Below, piece after piece: positions 12,626 to 25,700 of a stretch of DNA of 64,000 nt (its first letter is position 1; every line of letters begins with the position of its first letter). A program made the translations under genes and the position numbers. Source of the stretch: Anarhynchus alexandrinus. Lineage: Eukaryota > Chordata > Aves > Charadriiformes > Charadriidae. Where the stretch lies: assembly GCA_008711295.1 (NCBI GenBank), contig VUYV01000146.1, positions 1,603,730-1,667,729 on the forward strand, given 5' to 3'. The notes under the pieces are model-generated. The model saw only the letters and a program-made list of their open reading frames with translations. It searched no databases and had not been told where the DNA came from.

Positions 12626-15600
12626 CAGACACTTTATATTTAGGGGGAGATGACACATGACTGAACAGGTTAATTTCTGAGACCTCACTCAGCAAACCTA
12701 AGTCAAAAACCTATGTCAAAATGTGTTATGCCATGGAAGCCTTTGGAAGGCAGGAAAGATGAACTCTTCAATGAGAAAATGCAACCCAAAATTCTAAGAC
12801 AACAAATTTAGTTGCTATGAGTTACAAAAAGGGATGTGCTCACCATCAGATGAACCATCAGATGCTTCATCCCATAGTTACAGAAAGCACACTTTGTTTC
12901 TATAGGTTTATCCAGCTGAAACCCCTTTATCCTCCTGCTCTGGGTGGAAAATACCTTCTTCATGTAACATTTTAACTACTGTAGATAGCAAAGTAGCCAT
13001 TTATATAACTCATACCAAGTAAAAGACATTTTGTTGGCTGTAGACAGAATGTGACCAGAAATGAACAAAATGGTGTACATTTGAACCTAAACTGATGTTT
13101 CGGTGTGCAGATTAGCAAATTTCTACAAAAATGGTTGAAACATAACTTTCCATCAAAGCAAATATTAACATGTGTACTTTTCCATTTTATTCAAGATAAT
13201 TCTGAAGTGTTTTACACGTGACTATGTAATGCTTTATACACACAAATACAAGTATATGTGTGTGTGTTTAATCAAGTCTGATCTGCCTCAGGTCATGATA
13301 GTGAATGTAAAGTCACAAAAGGGGAGAACAGATCCTGGATCAGATATTCTTCTCTGTAACTAAGAATTCTCTCCCCCACCCACCTGCTGGCTCCCCCTTC
13401 CTAAAACTAAAGGCTTCATCAGAGGTGATATGTTCCTTAAACTTCTAGTTTCTACGAATCAGCATTTTCCCAGTGAAAATAAATTTTAATTAAAAACATC
13501 TCAACCATACGTTTGTACCCACATCTAGAAAGGTGTATGCACACAATGTGTCTCTTAATTTCTACTGGTAAAACGTTGAGATGAAAGCCACGAAATACTG
13601 TTACAGAAATGGTAAATGCATTTCAACTAACAGAAGATGAAACTTGGCTTTTAGAATGTAATCACAGAATTGAATTTGATTTGTGCTGTATAATTTCACA
13701 ACATATTAAAATATAGCTAACAATTGAAAACAGTGAGACTGATCAGTGAAAACAGTAGTTGTGCAGGTTTCCATTCTCTTGCTCCCTCATGAAAAAAAAT
13801 CCCTTCATTAGAGTGCTTGTCAGCCCTATCTGCTTGTTCTCCATACAACTTTGATTCTTGCTGGTGTTTGTTTATCTGATCCCTATCCTGGAATCACCAC
13901 CCTTGACTGTGAGATGTTTCACAGTCACATTTCACACTGCATGTGTGATGAGGATGATTCATAATTTGTTACTCTCACAGTGAGCTCCTACCCAAACTAA
14001 GTCAGTCCCTATATCTGTTTCCTTTTCTGAGCAGGGCAAGGTATTCAGGATACATTTCCTGTAAGCACTCATTGAGAAGGAAGGGCTCGTCCTTCCCATA
14101 CAAGTATAAGTATAAAGCATGTTTCACCTCCCAAACTTAAAACAAAGACTGGAAATTAGTCATCATGCAAATAGGCTCTAGCTGCATTGTTTTTCAAGTC
14201 CTATGTCACTAGAATAATTGAATCCTCTCAGTTCCCAGAAATGAGGTAATAATTAGGCTGGAAGGAGGAGAGAGATGAACAAGGAGTGAAAAAAAAGAAA
14301 AAGTCAAAACAAAGACTAAGTAGCTGTGACTAACAAAACTGACCAAGAGGAGACATAATGGACACATTTTCTTTTAGTACCTAATGAAACTGGCAGTAGT
14401 GGTAGAACAAAGATATCATTGTTAATTCTGCCCTCCTAAAATGTGACGACAAACTCATGAAACAACAGTTCTGGATTGGGTTCAAAGTGTCACCAGAAAT
14501 CATGAAAACGAGGCGAGGCGAGGATAACATCAGTATATTATGCCAAAACTCCAAATCATCACATGATGAAAAAACTCCTTGGTTGACACCAAAAAAAAAA
14601 ATAATTATCAAAACTACAGGGAAAGACTGAAGTGCTGTATTGTGTGATCTTTTAATGTTTACAGCAAATAACTGTACCATTATTGGAGATATACCATGGT
14701 GTAAACACAGAACACAGCCAGACAATCAAGAGAGTATGCACAGATTTGGAGGGCATGCCAGAGGGGGAATGAATCTGTGGTCATGAGATGCAGGCAAAGA
14801 TATGCAAAGCATAGCCAAACTATTTATTCTACTAACTATTTCAGTGATGATAGGAAGGGTTTAAATTTACACTGTTTGGATACTGTGATCTGTATCTCTG
14901 TGAAGCTGAGTTGCCTACTTCTCATAAAATTAAACTGTGCAAGAGCCTGTACAGTTACTGATCCTGCTTTAAGAAAATATAAAATAAACAGCTGGAAAAG
15001 CCAAAATATTCCCAAGGACTTTATGATCTGTGGACAGTGAAGCTCAGTTTATGCAGGGAAGAAGATATGCCCAGTCCTTATGGACAAGAATCTATCTTTC
15101 CAGATTAATGGAGGCTCAAAATTATGAGCCATTAATTTTGAGGCCATTAATTTTGTTTCTAATAACATCTTTTAGATGAGGTGCTTCCCATGTTAGTAGT
15201 TAAGTTTTACTTGCTGGATTGTGACCAGGGTAAGCCTTTTTTGGCAAAGGGCAGTTCCACTTTTGAAGAATAAGAACATAGTGGTAGTGTAAAATGCTAT
15301 TAGTTTAAGAAATGCTCAGCAGCTGATAGTGTCACAAAGCAGAAGCTAAAGCAGCAGAAGAAAGGACTTGACAGAAGAAACTCAATAGTTTCTACTTCTC
15401 TTCCTTCCTGCTTTTTTCTTCCTGGTCATATTTCAAAAATTCAAACTTGGAGATTAAAACATTGCATCATGGCAAAAAACAACACACAAGAAAATTCACT
15501 GGCGTGTCTAGATTATAGCTGTCAAGCGTGCATACAGTACCAGGCTTGCACTCTTCAGCTTATCTACTTTCTCCTTATTTCAGTTTTGATTTTCCCATAG

Positions 15601-18600
15601 CACAAATGTGACAAGGAAGTGGATAAGGACTTTACCCACACTGCTCTTCTGGGCTTGAATCAGTCCTGAGACCTATCATGGAAATATCTGCAACCACTGT
15701 AGTAGTGACTCACTGAGATTTAAAGGTTAAAATCTTTCCAATATAATAGCAACAACAACAAACTGCATATGCCACTGGTTAAATGGGTACATTGTTCTCA
15801 CCAGGCTGTTCTTAATACATCAATGGTCTTTCCTCAAAGAGAACATGTGGAGTACCAGCTTCAATGAACAAAGTTAGAGGCTAGAACTGGGCAGGAAATG
15901 GTTTTACCAGTCTACAAAAATGGGAACATTTCAACATTATTCCATTCAGCATCAGAACAAGACTGACATTATTAAGGGTAAGCAAGAGAAGTCCCAGAAA
16001 ATCAAAGAAAGGAGAGCTGAAGTTCTTTCCTACAACTCTGAAAACATAACTTAAAAGCCCTTTTCTGCCTGGAAAATGTGTTTCTCAGTCCTAGGATGAC
16101 AGATAACATACAGTGGTTGGTTACCATAGTCTCTGTTTTCTCTTTGCTTTTTAAAAATGTTTAAAAATAAAAAACTATTCATTGTTGCCCTGAAAAACTT
16201 TACAGACAAGTGTGTGAATAAAACAGGCGTGTTCCTTACTACAAAAAAAAAAAGATCAGAGAACTTATCAAACATAGTGAGCTCCCCTACAGAAATCATA
16301 CCCAGCTAAATGCTTAATGGCTATGTGGGATATGTATATTCACAGTAGCTGTACTCACAATACCACAACAATACAAAGAAAACCCACCCGATTACAAGTT
16401 AGTGTATGTAATAATTCAGTCTGTTTTCAATAAACAATATTTTCAAGTATAATTTGTTCCTCGTGGTAGTTATTGTTCCTTATAGCTTCTCTTCATGGAT
16501 AAATGAGGACTTAAAAAAGTCAGCACCATAAAATTCTCTCTAACATAAAAGGAATTGCCACTGAGGCAGCTGGAGTACGAATTGTTACCTAAACTCATCT
16601 GTGTATTTAATTTTAAAACAGCTATTAAAACTGCATTTAACTCCTATGAAATTAACCATTCATGACTAATTGTACAGGTCTACTGTCTGCTTATGGGTGA
16701 AATTTTACAAAGCTTAGCCATAAAAAGATCAGTCTCTTCAGTCAGACTCTGAAACATTATTCTCTTTTAAATACTCAGTTTATGATACACTTACCAGTAT
16801 TCATATTGGTCATACTATTGTCAAATAAAGTATTACCCAGCTTGCTTTGAAGTATAAAACTAAATCTATTGGATAAAAAGAGAATGGGAGGGAATAAACA
16901 TTATAAGAAATGTTTGTAACTTCCTATTTAAACAGCTAGTCCTTCTGCTAAAGAGGACACTAGGCTGAAACCATGCAATAGACAAAAGCCATGGGTAGAT
17001 GAGCATTTAAACAGCAGAAGTGGAGCAATATTAAGGGAGGAGTTGTGAAAACCTTCTCTCCTATATGCCTTGTAGAACAACAAGTAGACCACTTTCTAGG
17101 ATGAAAAATGTATGTCAAAATTTCAACAGGTTGAAAAATTATTTGAATCGTGGTGTCATGGCTGGGAGAAACAGGATAGCTCTGAACACTGGACTGATAC
17201 ATTGAAGATATCCTGATGCTGGCATGTCCATGGTGTCCTCTGACTATTTGGTGAATTTTATATTATCCTTTCCTTGTCTTTTATGGAAAAACATTCAAAA
17301 TAAAAATATAACAGCAACACTGAAGCAAAAGGTGCTTTTTCTATATGTAAAAAGGGCTTTCCCTGCTCAAAATATTGAAATCAAACTCATTTTGAATTAC
17401 TCAGCTGTGTATGTGTGACTACATCACTGAAAAAAACTCAGTGTATTCTCATTCCCCTTTATCTGCCAGAGAGAATTGTTAAGAATAACCATTCAAGCTC
17501 AGCATAAAGTTTGTTTCTGAATGAAACATACACTTTAAACTGTTGTATGGGCCTTTTAAATTTAGTTTCAAAGATATAAATTTCAGTTCCATGATTCATA
17601 AAAGAATTTACAGTAAAAGCCTATATAAATACATTTTAGTAGATACCAGACTCAGCCACAAAGACCCACCATTAACCACAAGGTCTCTGTTAGGCTCATT
17701 AGCTCTGAGCCTTGTTTGAAATTCTCTTTGAGAAAGCTTTGCTACAAAGCAAGCAGACCTTTCTTTGCAGATGTATTTTAAGGCAAAGATTACTTGAGCT
17801 AAAGCTATTCCATTGTAAAACATATGTTAGGCCTGGAAATTTTACTAAAACAGGTAAGAGCAAGATGACTCCAAAGTGTNATAAGGAGTAATAAAAATAT
17901 AGAAGTCATCTGCTAATGGCTAAATTTTACTGAAAAATTATTTCATACTCATTTTTAATTTCTGAATTTTCAAATATTGTGAGTTTTTCAATCATAAAAC
18001 TATAACATTGATTAAAATGTAAAGTCAAGGTATTCATGATCCTACTTTATGCCGAATTATTAAAAATAGAAAGCCACCAGCTTCTCCCTGAAGTTACCTC
18101 AGCTTTATTGTGAACTAGTTGAATTGAGTGGTTGAGAAATGCATTACATATAACCGCTTAATACACATATATGTTGGTTTTGGGAAAACAAACATTTATT
18201 AGCATAGAAAGAATACAAAGTCATTCAACACCACACCCCCCTAAAAAAAACCCTATTGATACTAAAGTTACACAGTCCAGCATAAGAAACTGTAAAAGTT
18301 AAGGCTCACACACATTCTTATCTGTTACAGATTCTGCTATAACTGGAAAAAATAAAAGATATCTGTTTACAAACTGAAACTTCTAACATCAAAGTGAAAT
18401 ATAAGTTGAGAACAATCTCTCTATGATATGCTGTTTGATTGGATCATTTGAAAGGAAAGGAAGTTGAGATCTGCCAAACAGAGGGCAACTATTAGTAATG
18501 AGAAACATGACAAGCTGCTTATCTCCTCTGGGACAAGAGCCATTTGTTATTGGAGGAACATAATGGGGCTAGTGTGGGGGCAGATTTGTACAGTTCTCTC

Positions 18601-19318
18601 ACCAGGGAGATAGGCTACATAAGTATCTATTAAAAAGACAACGCCTCAACTCGTTTTGCTATACCACAAAACGTAGAAGAATACTGAAGGTTTGAATGTG
18701 TGTTACTAAATATAGCATTTCCCATCCTGGCCTAAACTCTGTACTAAATTCATTACATGCAGTGAGCAACTGCATAATCGAGAGAGATAAAAGCTGAGGA
18801 AGCAGAGATTATCAGAATTTGCAATCTCCACCTTTGAATCTCCTGGGGAAAGCTACATATCCCCAGATGCACAGGAAAAAGTGAAGGCAACTAGAATAAC
18901 TATCCAGTACAGCACCCACTTCAATTATCACCTATAAATATCTATTAATGTAGTCGGGAAGAAACACAACACAGATGCCACTTACAAGTTAACCATGTGG
19001 GCACGATCCACACCAATCAACATAAATTTTGCTGAGACCTTCTTTAGGCTTACAGTCTATGTGTCGTCTACTTTGCACAGTCCTGTCCTGTTTCTTCCCT
19101 GAGTGCTATTAAGAAATTCCAATGCACTTACAGAAATCCAAGTTCCTGAAGACCATAACTGACTAACAGATATTGTTAAAGACATCATGGCAGCATTGCA
19201 GGCCTTTGACTTCACCTCCAAGAGTCTAACAGACCCTTTCACAAGATGTGAATATCGCCATAGTGTGACACCTACTGCTTCACAATGTACATTCATGCCA
19301 ATAGTGTTTGGATAATTA
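12626..19318. other. Unassigned AT-rich DNA
   Basis: About 6.7 kb without a recognised gene or element. A small 'aggcgaggcgagg' repeat sits near 14513-14522. A single undetermined base is at 17880. Open frames of 60-115 codons here (for example 14381-14725, minus) show no domain, no matched splice sites and no coding bias that I can see. Confidence 0.45.
17880..17880. other. Single undetermined base (N)
   Basis: One N between 'ccaaagtgt' and 'ataaggag'. Unlike the N at 43931, the flanks are not duplicated and no adapter sequence is visible, so this may be a simple ambiguity or a minimally sized gap. Confidence 0.9.
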
Positions 19319-19755
19319 TCATAGAATCATAGAAGGGTCTAGGTTGGAAGGGACCTTTGAGATCATCGAGTCAAACCATCAACTTAACTGCCAAAAACAC
19401 CACTAAACCATGTCCCTAAGCATCACATCTATCCATCTTTTAAATACCTCCAGGGATGATGACTCCACCACTTCCCTGGGCAGCCTGTTCCAATGTTTGA
19501 TAACCCTTTCTGTGAAGAAATTTTTCCTTACATCCAATCTAAACCTCCCTTGGTGTAACTTGAGGCCATTTCCTCTTGTCCTATAGCTTGTTACTTGGGA
19601 GAAGAGACAAACACCCACCTTGCTGCAACCTTCTTTCGGATAGTTGTAGAGAGCAATAAGGTCCTCCCTGAGCTTCCTTTTCTCTAGGCTGAACAACCCC
19701 AGTTCCCTCAGCTGCTCCTCAGAAGACTTGTGCTCTAGACCCCTCACCAGCTTCT
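19319..19755 (-). mobile_element. CR1 LINE, 3' fragment
   Basis: Minus-strand CR1. On the plus strand it starts with 'atcatagaatcatagaa', the reverse of the tail, followed by 'ggttggaagggacctttga' and 'gatcatcgagtc', which is the conserved 3'UTR end. It then passes into the ORF2 C-terminus. Homology fades near 'cccctcaccagctt', where an intact CR1 would continue toward the RT domain. The copy is severely 5'-truncated, about 435 bases. Confidence 0.95.
19403..19755 (-). pseudogene. CR1 ORF2 C-terminal remnant
   Basis: The last ~117 residues of CR1 ORF2 in one open frame. It has '[20 protein letters not shown]', 'FSLEKRKL', '[19 protein letters not shown]', then '[19 protein letters not shown]', and a C-terminal 'LRDMV'. 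Some substitutions look like decay: the usual 'YLKGG' reads 'YPKEG'. The open frame runs a little upstream into non-CR1 sequence, so the apparent start is accidental. No catalytic domain is present. Confidence 0.92.
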
Positions 19756-22700
19756 TATCTAATTTTATTGTGGAGTTAGTGCACATGGTTTCACTTTATA
19801 TCCTTCCCTGTGCTTGCTGCATGACGTTTGGTAGGCTCACAAAAGATATGACTCAGCCACTTGTCAGCGCAATTTTTATGAGCTAAGAATAATTGAGTAG
19901 GAAGCAAGCTTGTCTCTAAAATAAAGTCTTAATTGATTACTAATTTTTGAAGCATTGTGTTTGAAGTGAGGTTAGCAGGAGACAGTGCAATAAGTTTCCC
20001 AAAAATTAGGAAGCATATCTTCAAATCCTCAAGGAGTCCGTGAGATAATCTCTATATATGAATAATTAAAACAGATTTCCCTTGCTTCTCTGGTGACTAA
20101 AGTTTTCAACATCCTACTACAAAAATGACAATTTCTTAGTTAATTTAAGATCCTTATAGATCTACAACAAAATGCCCAAAAACTAACACCAAAAGCAATA
20201 TTCCTATGGCTTTGGTGCTCCATAAACACAACAGAAAGCTAACTTTACCTTTGGGCTCCATTCTTTCAAGAACAGTAGTCCTGAAGTCACTGAGTAACTC
20301 AGTTGTGCTTAGGGTTGAGTATATCAATACCTGTTTAGAGAATTGGCCATTTTCAGCATTTGAAGGAAAAAGACCATGGAGAGGATTACAGTCAGGTATT
20401 TACTGCTTGTATATATTTGCAATGACGTACAGCAAATCCATTCTTATGATCTCCCAAACCATCATTACCTGGCTAACTTATTTGAAGAAATACTTTCAGA
20501 TTAGTGTAAGAGCTTTACCTTAATCAGACTGAATAAAAATTTGTGATGACATATGAAGATCTCTATTCTGTTTCCCAGAACAACTGTTTTTTTACTCCAT
20601 ATTCTCTTGTGCTTTGCCCATCTTAAGGCTAACCACCTTCAATATTAACATTACCTGCAAAAAAACCCTCAATTAAATTGCACAGCACTAATCAGTGTAA
20701 CAATTCTTTCCTAGTAGTATAAGTCTGATACAGATGTCCTACAGACTGACAAGTGTTATAGAGTTGGATGAATCTCAAAATCCTGTTTGTGTAACTTGCG
20801 CTAAGCAGATCATTCTATGCTTTGTTTATAGCTGGATAAGGGATTCTTTCCAGTTCTATTCAAGCTTATTATTGTTATTCATTTCTTATAGAGGGAAAAC
20901 AAGTTCACGAAGTCTCTGCCTATTCTTGGTTCACTATTACCTCTTCACTATTACCAGCTTCTTCGGCCCAAATATCTTTTGGATGCTTTTCTCAAGCCAT
21001 ATTCTCTGTTCCATTAATGTTCTCTGTGACTATGTGAACCACTGTCCAATAGCTAAAAATTCCTCTTTCCACAGAGCATTCCCTTCCGACTAGTATATCA
21101 CAAAATCTGGTTTACATTTTGTCTCAGTCCAGCTTCAGTATAAATGAATCACCTATATTTACTGTTCCTTCTGTTGCCTCATTTTTGCCACTTGCTCCAA
21201 GCCAGGATCTAACCCAACTCCAAAATGTGTCAGTGCTCCACTCTGTAGTCACATATTAGAAATGGCTTTCTTACCCCAATATGGCAATAGTGAGTTCTAC
21301 CACAGACTAATGATTACTTAAGGGCTCAAGTGTACCACAATCATTACAAGAATAGCTATATAAGCTGAAAAATATATATTATATGAAGATTTATACATTC
21401 CCTTTTCTGATATACCACTGCATACCAATATGGCTTGAAATCCTATCTATTTATTATCTTATAAAATTATGTTAAGACACATTTTTCATGAAGGTAAATG
21501 GTAATGCATTTCATATGCTTCTATATGTTACATGAGTAAAAAAACCCACTCAATACTAGTCTAAAGAAGACAAGTCCTTCACTTCATAAACAAACATTTC
21601 TATCCACCTCTCCTTTGCTATTTTGCTTTCTAATATGGTACATATGTAATTAGATTTGAGACAATTGGAAGTAAAAGTATGTTTGTGACTATATTATCCA
21701 CTACCTTCCAGACATGCAAAAAACCCCAAAGCTATTACTTTTACAGCTGAAATTAATCTTGTATGATAAAATGTCTTTGTAATAAATGAAATTTATTTCT
21801 GCTGGCAAAACCATTTTGAAATCACATGATGGTGAATGTATTCATTCTTTTGTCTATGCTTTCTCTGATTTAATATGAAGCCTGTAAGATGCCTGTCACT
21901 ATCTATTCTGATTCATTAACCTCATTACTGCAAATCAACCAATTTCAACATGCTAATTAAATATATCAAAATGTAATGCAAGAAAAAATTTGTGAAATAC
22001 TTTAGGAAAGATGTAACTAACCCTGAAGCATGGATTTACATTATGTAGAAATGTTATTCTGTTCACAATTGGAAGGTTACTTTATATTAAGAAAATATTT
22101 TTACTCTCTTCACTTCTCCTGTCCCATGACCCTTACTAATGGGACCTAAAAAACAAAGTGATTATTTTATTACTTCTTACTGACATTAGTAAATTCAAAA
22201 TAAATTGAACATGTGATTTGGGAAATAAAGAATTCCACCATTTCTTAAATTTTGGAGTTATGACACAATATTAGGATCAGAAACTTCACATCTGGTTTAC
22301 ATTATGAAGTATTGTGGGAGTTTTGTGCTAGTTTATGGCAAAATACAAAGGGAAACACTGAATTGACACCACCATACTCACCGCCTTGTGAAATACCTCA
22401 GCATGACCAGATAGGAAGTCAACCACTCCAAACATCAGGTGCCCCTCTTTTTGCTTGTTTTGGCTACTTCCACTACTTCCTCATCCCATAGACCTGCAAG
22501 TCCTTTTCTGTTCAATAGCAGTAGTGAGGCAGAAATGAGAATATCTGTCCCCTCTTTTCACTGAATTAGACTCTTGTTCCAGGCTTGTATTCTGGTACCT
22601 CACAAATCAATTATAAGACCACACAAAGCAAATAACCAAAAATTCAATAGAAAGGTGACTGAGGGAAAAAAAAGGTTAAAGTTATTCGCTATAGTTGCTG

Positions 22701-25700
22701 AATGGAAAATTTGCTTTTCCTTTTGTCCCTAGCAGCATGTTGGGTTTTTTTAAGCAGAAGTAGGAAAAAGATACAGGTATAAAAAACTTCTGTTTAGTCA
22801 AAGCCATCTTAAAATAAAGTGGTTTGAAAAGTTGACAGTGTTTCTAGAGATTTCCTTCTGATCACTCTCTTCATAGATCATATATAGTGAGCAACTAAAT
22901 AAAACATGGATTAAAACACAAAAGTATTAGAATTTTGTAATACTGTGCTAAGCATTATAATGTCCATATGCTTTGTCTGTTTGAAAATCTGGATAATACT
23001 TCCATAACTTAAACAGATCATAAGGATAGAAACATGGAAGATTGGAGGGTGCTTTAATTCTATGATAACATGGTCCAGCAGGAATCTAAAAACTCTAGCT
23101 GATGAATATCACTCATTTTAATTTTATCTGTTTCAGGCTGTAATTACTTTTCTTTTGCCCCTTCATATGTTTCAATATTTAGGGCCGTTAGGGTGAATTC
23201 CAGTTTTTAATTTCCTAGCTTTCAGATTATGTATTATTTTACTGTTATTTTTTTTTAAAGCAAAGTATTTGCGTGACAAAGAAAGCCTTGAAGATTACAA
23301 GATACTATGCACCAGTATCATCAGTGACAGTACACAGGTGCAAGATTTTTCTTACACCCACAGTAAAGAACTTAGCTTTGATTTTAGTGCTTCATAGATA
23401 AGAATTCATTCACTCAAATATTATAGTGCTGCATGGGATTTAGTTAACACAGAGGAGTAATCACTAATTATTGTGTCATTACAGAAAAGAGATATGATCC
23501 TAGATAGACCTGAAAGATAGCATTCCAATAAATATACTGGCACCTACATAATATTTACTCTTATGGGGGTTCAGTGTAGGGATTAACTGAAGAATTACGT
23601 GGAATTTGATGGTTTAAGTTTTATAAGGATCTATGGCTGTGAAATCTAGGGAAGTAAATGTAAACTTTTTCTTCCTTGTTATTCTGAAACATCTACATTA
23701 TAAATTAAATCAAGGCCATGATAAAAGAATGTTAAAGCATAAATCCTGCATTAAGATTTGCATATGCAATTACAGTGTTTCACTTGGAAGTTTGTGGCCT
23801 TCTCAAAATCTGATATAGAAATTTGGTAACAGTCAGTGGCTAACTGAACACCAAAAAGTATGATCACGTATAGAATTTTCCCCATTTCCACCAACTGCTA
23901 AGTAAAAAAGAAAAAAATAAAAGAAAGAAAGAAAATAAGAGCCCATGAAGATCTTGTCCTTAAAGAAAATATGTCAGCCTTAGGCCATTAAAGTTTTTAC
24001 CACATGTACATGGGTAAAAATCAACTGAAAATATAACTTCATTAAAAAAATGAATAAAGTCCTAATTAACAGACTGACATGCATAAGAGCTATTGAGGAT
24101 GCTCGTATTTGTTTCCTTACAGGTAACTGTTTAATAACATTGGCAGGCTGGGGAAAGACTGTCTTGGCAAGAAATCATTATTTGCTGTATTATGAATATT
24201 TTACACATATAATTTATTCTTATATTACATGACCAACTCGAGCTTAATCCCATCTTTAACTCTATTCTTCACATGTGCCAACTTGCTGCGACTAACAGTT
24301 CTACATCTCTGTTAGTGTGAAATCACTAAAGCTGACTTTTAATAAAGCTTGATTCTCCCTTAGGTATCAATGTAGATCAGACAAATGGTGAAGAGAATTT
24401 CAAGGAGCTCTTTATCAACATTGATCCACCTCCTTCTTCCCTTCCCCCATGACCCTTACCTCTCCCTTTCCTTACACAAGCACACATACCCTGCCACCTA
24501 AGGCAGGCACTTTATCCACCAGAAAGGACTGCAATGTATCACAAAAGATGCGGTATGTGTAATTCACCTGCTAGTGGAACAAGGCAGAAATATGGGTCAG
24601 GAAAAGGCAGTCATTAATGACAGCCCAGTCAAATATAAACCTTTCGATTTCAAATTTCCCAAATGCCCATTCTACCAAGTATTGGTTTCCACATAACAAC
24701 TCAACACAGATGAAAGTCCAGTTTCTGTTCTGGGAAATATTGTGTTTGATACTTTCTGAACTAACTTGTCTTCCAGACACCAAACAGAAGGAAAGGCCTT
24801 TTGACTGGTCTTAAACTGAAGTATAGTTTAACTTTCCTTTCTGCCATAAATCACAGAAAAAAGAGGTTTTAATGTTTTTGACAATCACTCAGCCAAGCTT
24901 GTGTTATAACCACTTCATCAACATCTAAGCTGTCCCATCTGCTTGTCCACATAGCGAACCAAATACTCAAAAGTAGGTTTTTGAAGTTCAAAGATCTCGT
25001 TTCATTTTTTTTTTGTTTGCAAAAGTGTTGCCTGTTTTGAAATGCTTTCCCTGAGCCTCCTTTTTAAAAATGCCATGTTTAAATTTTAGCAATTAGGCTT
25101 GATTCTATTACACCATATGGATTTTTTATTGTTGAATAAGCATCTGAAAGAGAGTAAAGTTTAATTCTTCAAATCTGAATAAATCTCAACTATAGAGGTT
25201 TTATGGGAGTTACTCCCAACTGAAAAAAAAAAAAAAGTATCATGTCTTCGCTTGTCAGCAGAAGAGATTAACTTTGGGAAGTTCTTATATTTATCAATAC
25301 AGACATGAAAGGCATCTTACATGAAACAAAAAGCATCCTTCTTCTGAAGTGTTTCAGAATCCAAAAATGAAAAGCCTGCTACTTAGAGCTAGGTAACTAC
25401 AGATTGAAACACTGTTCATTTTAATATAACCCCCCAAACATTCCAATAATTGATAATAAAATATTGATATATTTCAGTTAATGAAACTGGTTTAATTTAC
25501 AGCTCCCTATAATTAAAATTCCACCTGCCTTACAATACCTGTCCCAAATGCAGGACTTTGCCTTTCCCTGTAACTCAGCTACCACAATACTTGTGAGTAC
25601 CTAATATATTCTTTAAGCTTTGCTTCCTTTTTCACCACTGAAGTATTTGCAGATCTCCAAAATATCCATCTTTTTGACAGGACAAGCGCTGGCACATATT

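Noticed and set aside
20734..21093. 119-codon plus-strand open frame with hydrophobic runs
   Set aside because: Composition follows local T-richness; no splice signals in phase and no recognisable domain.
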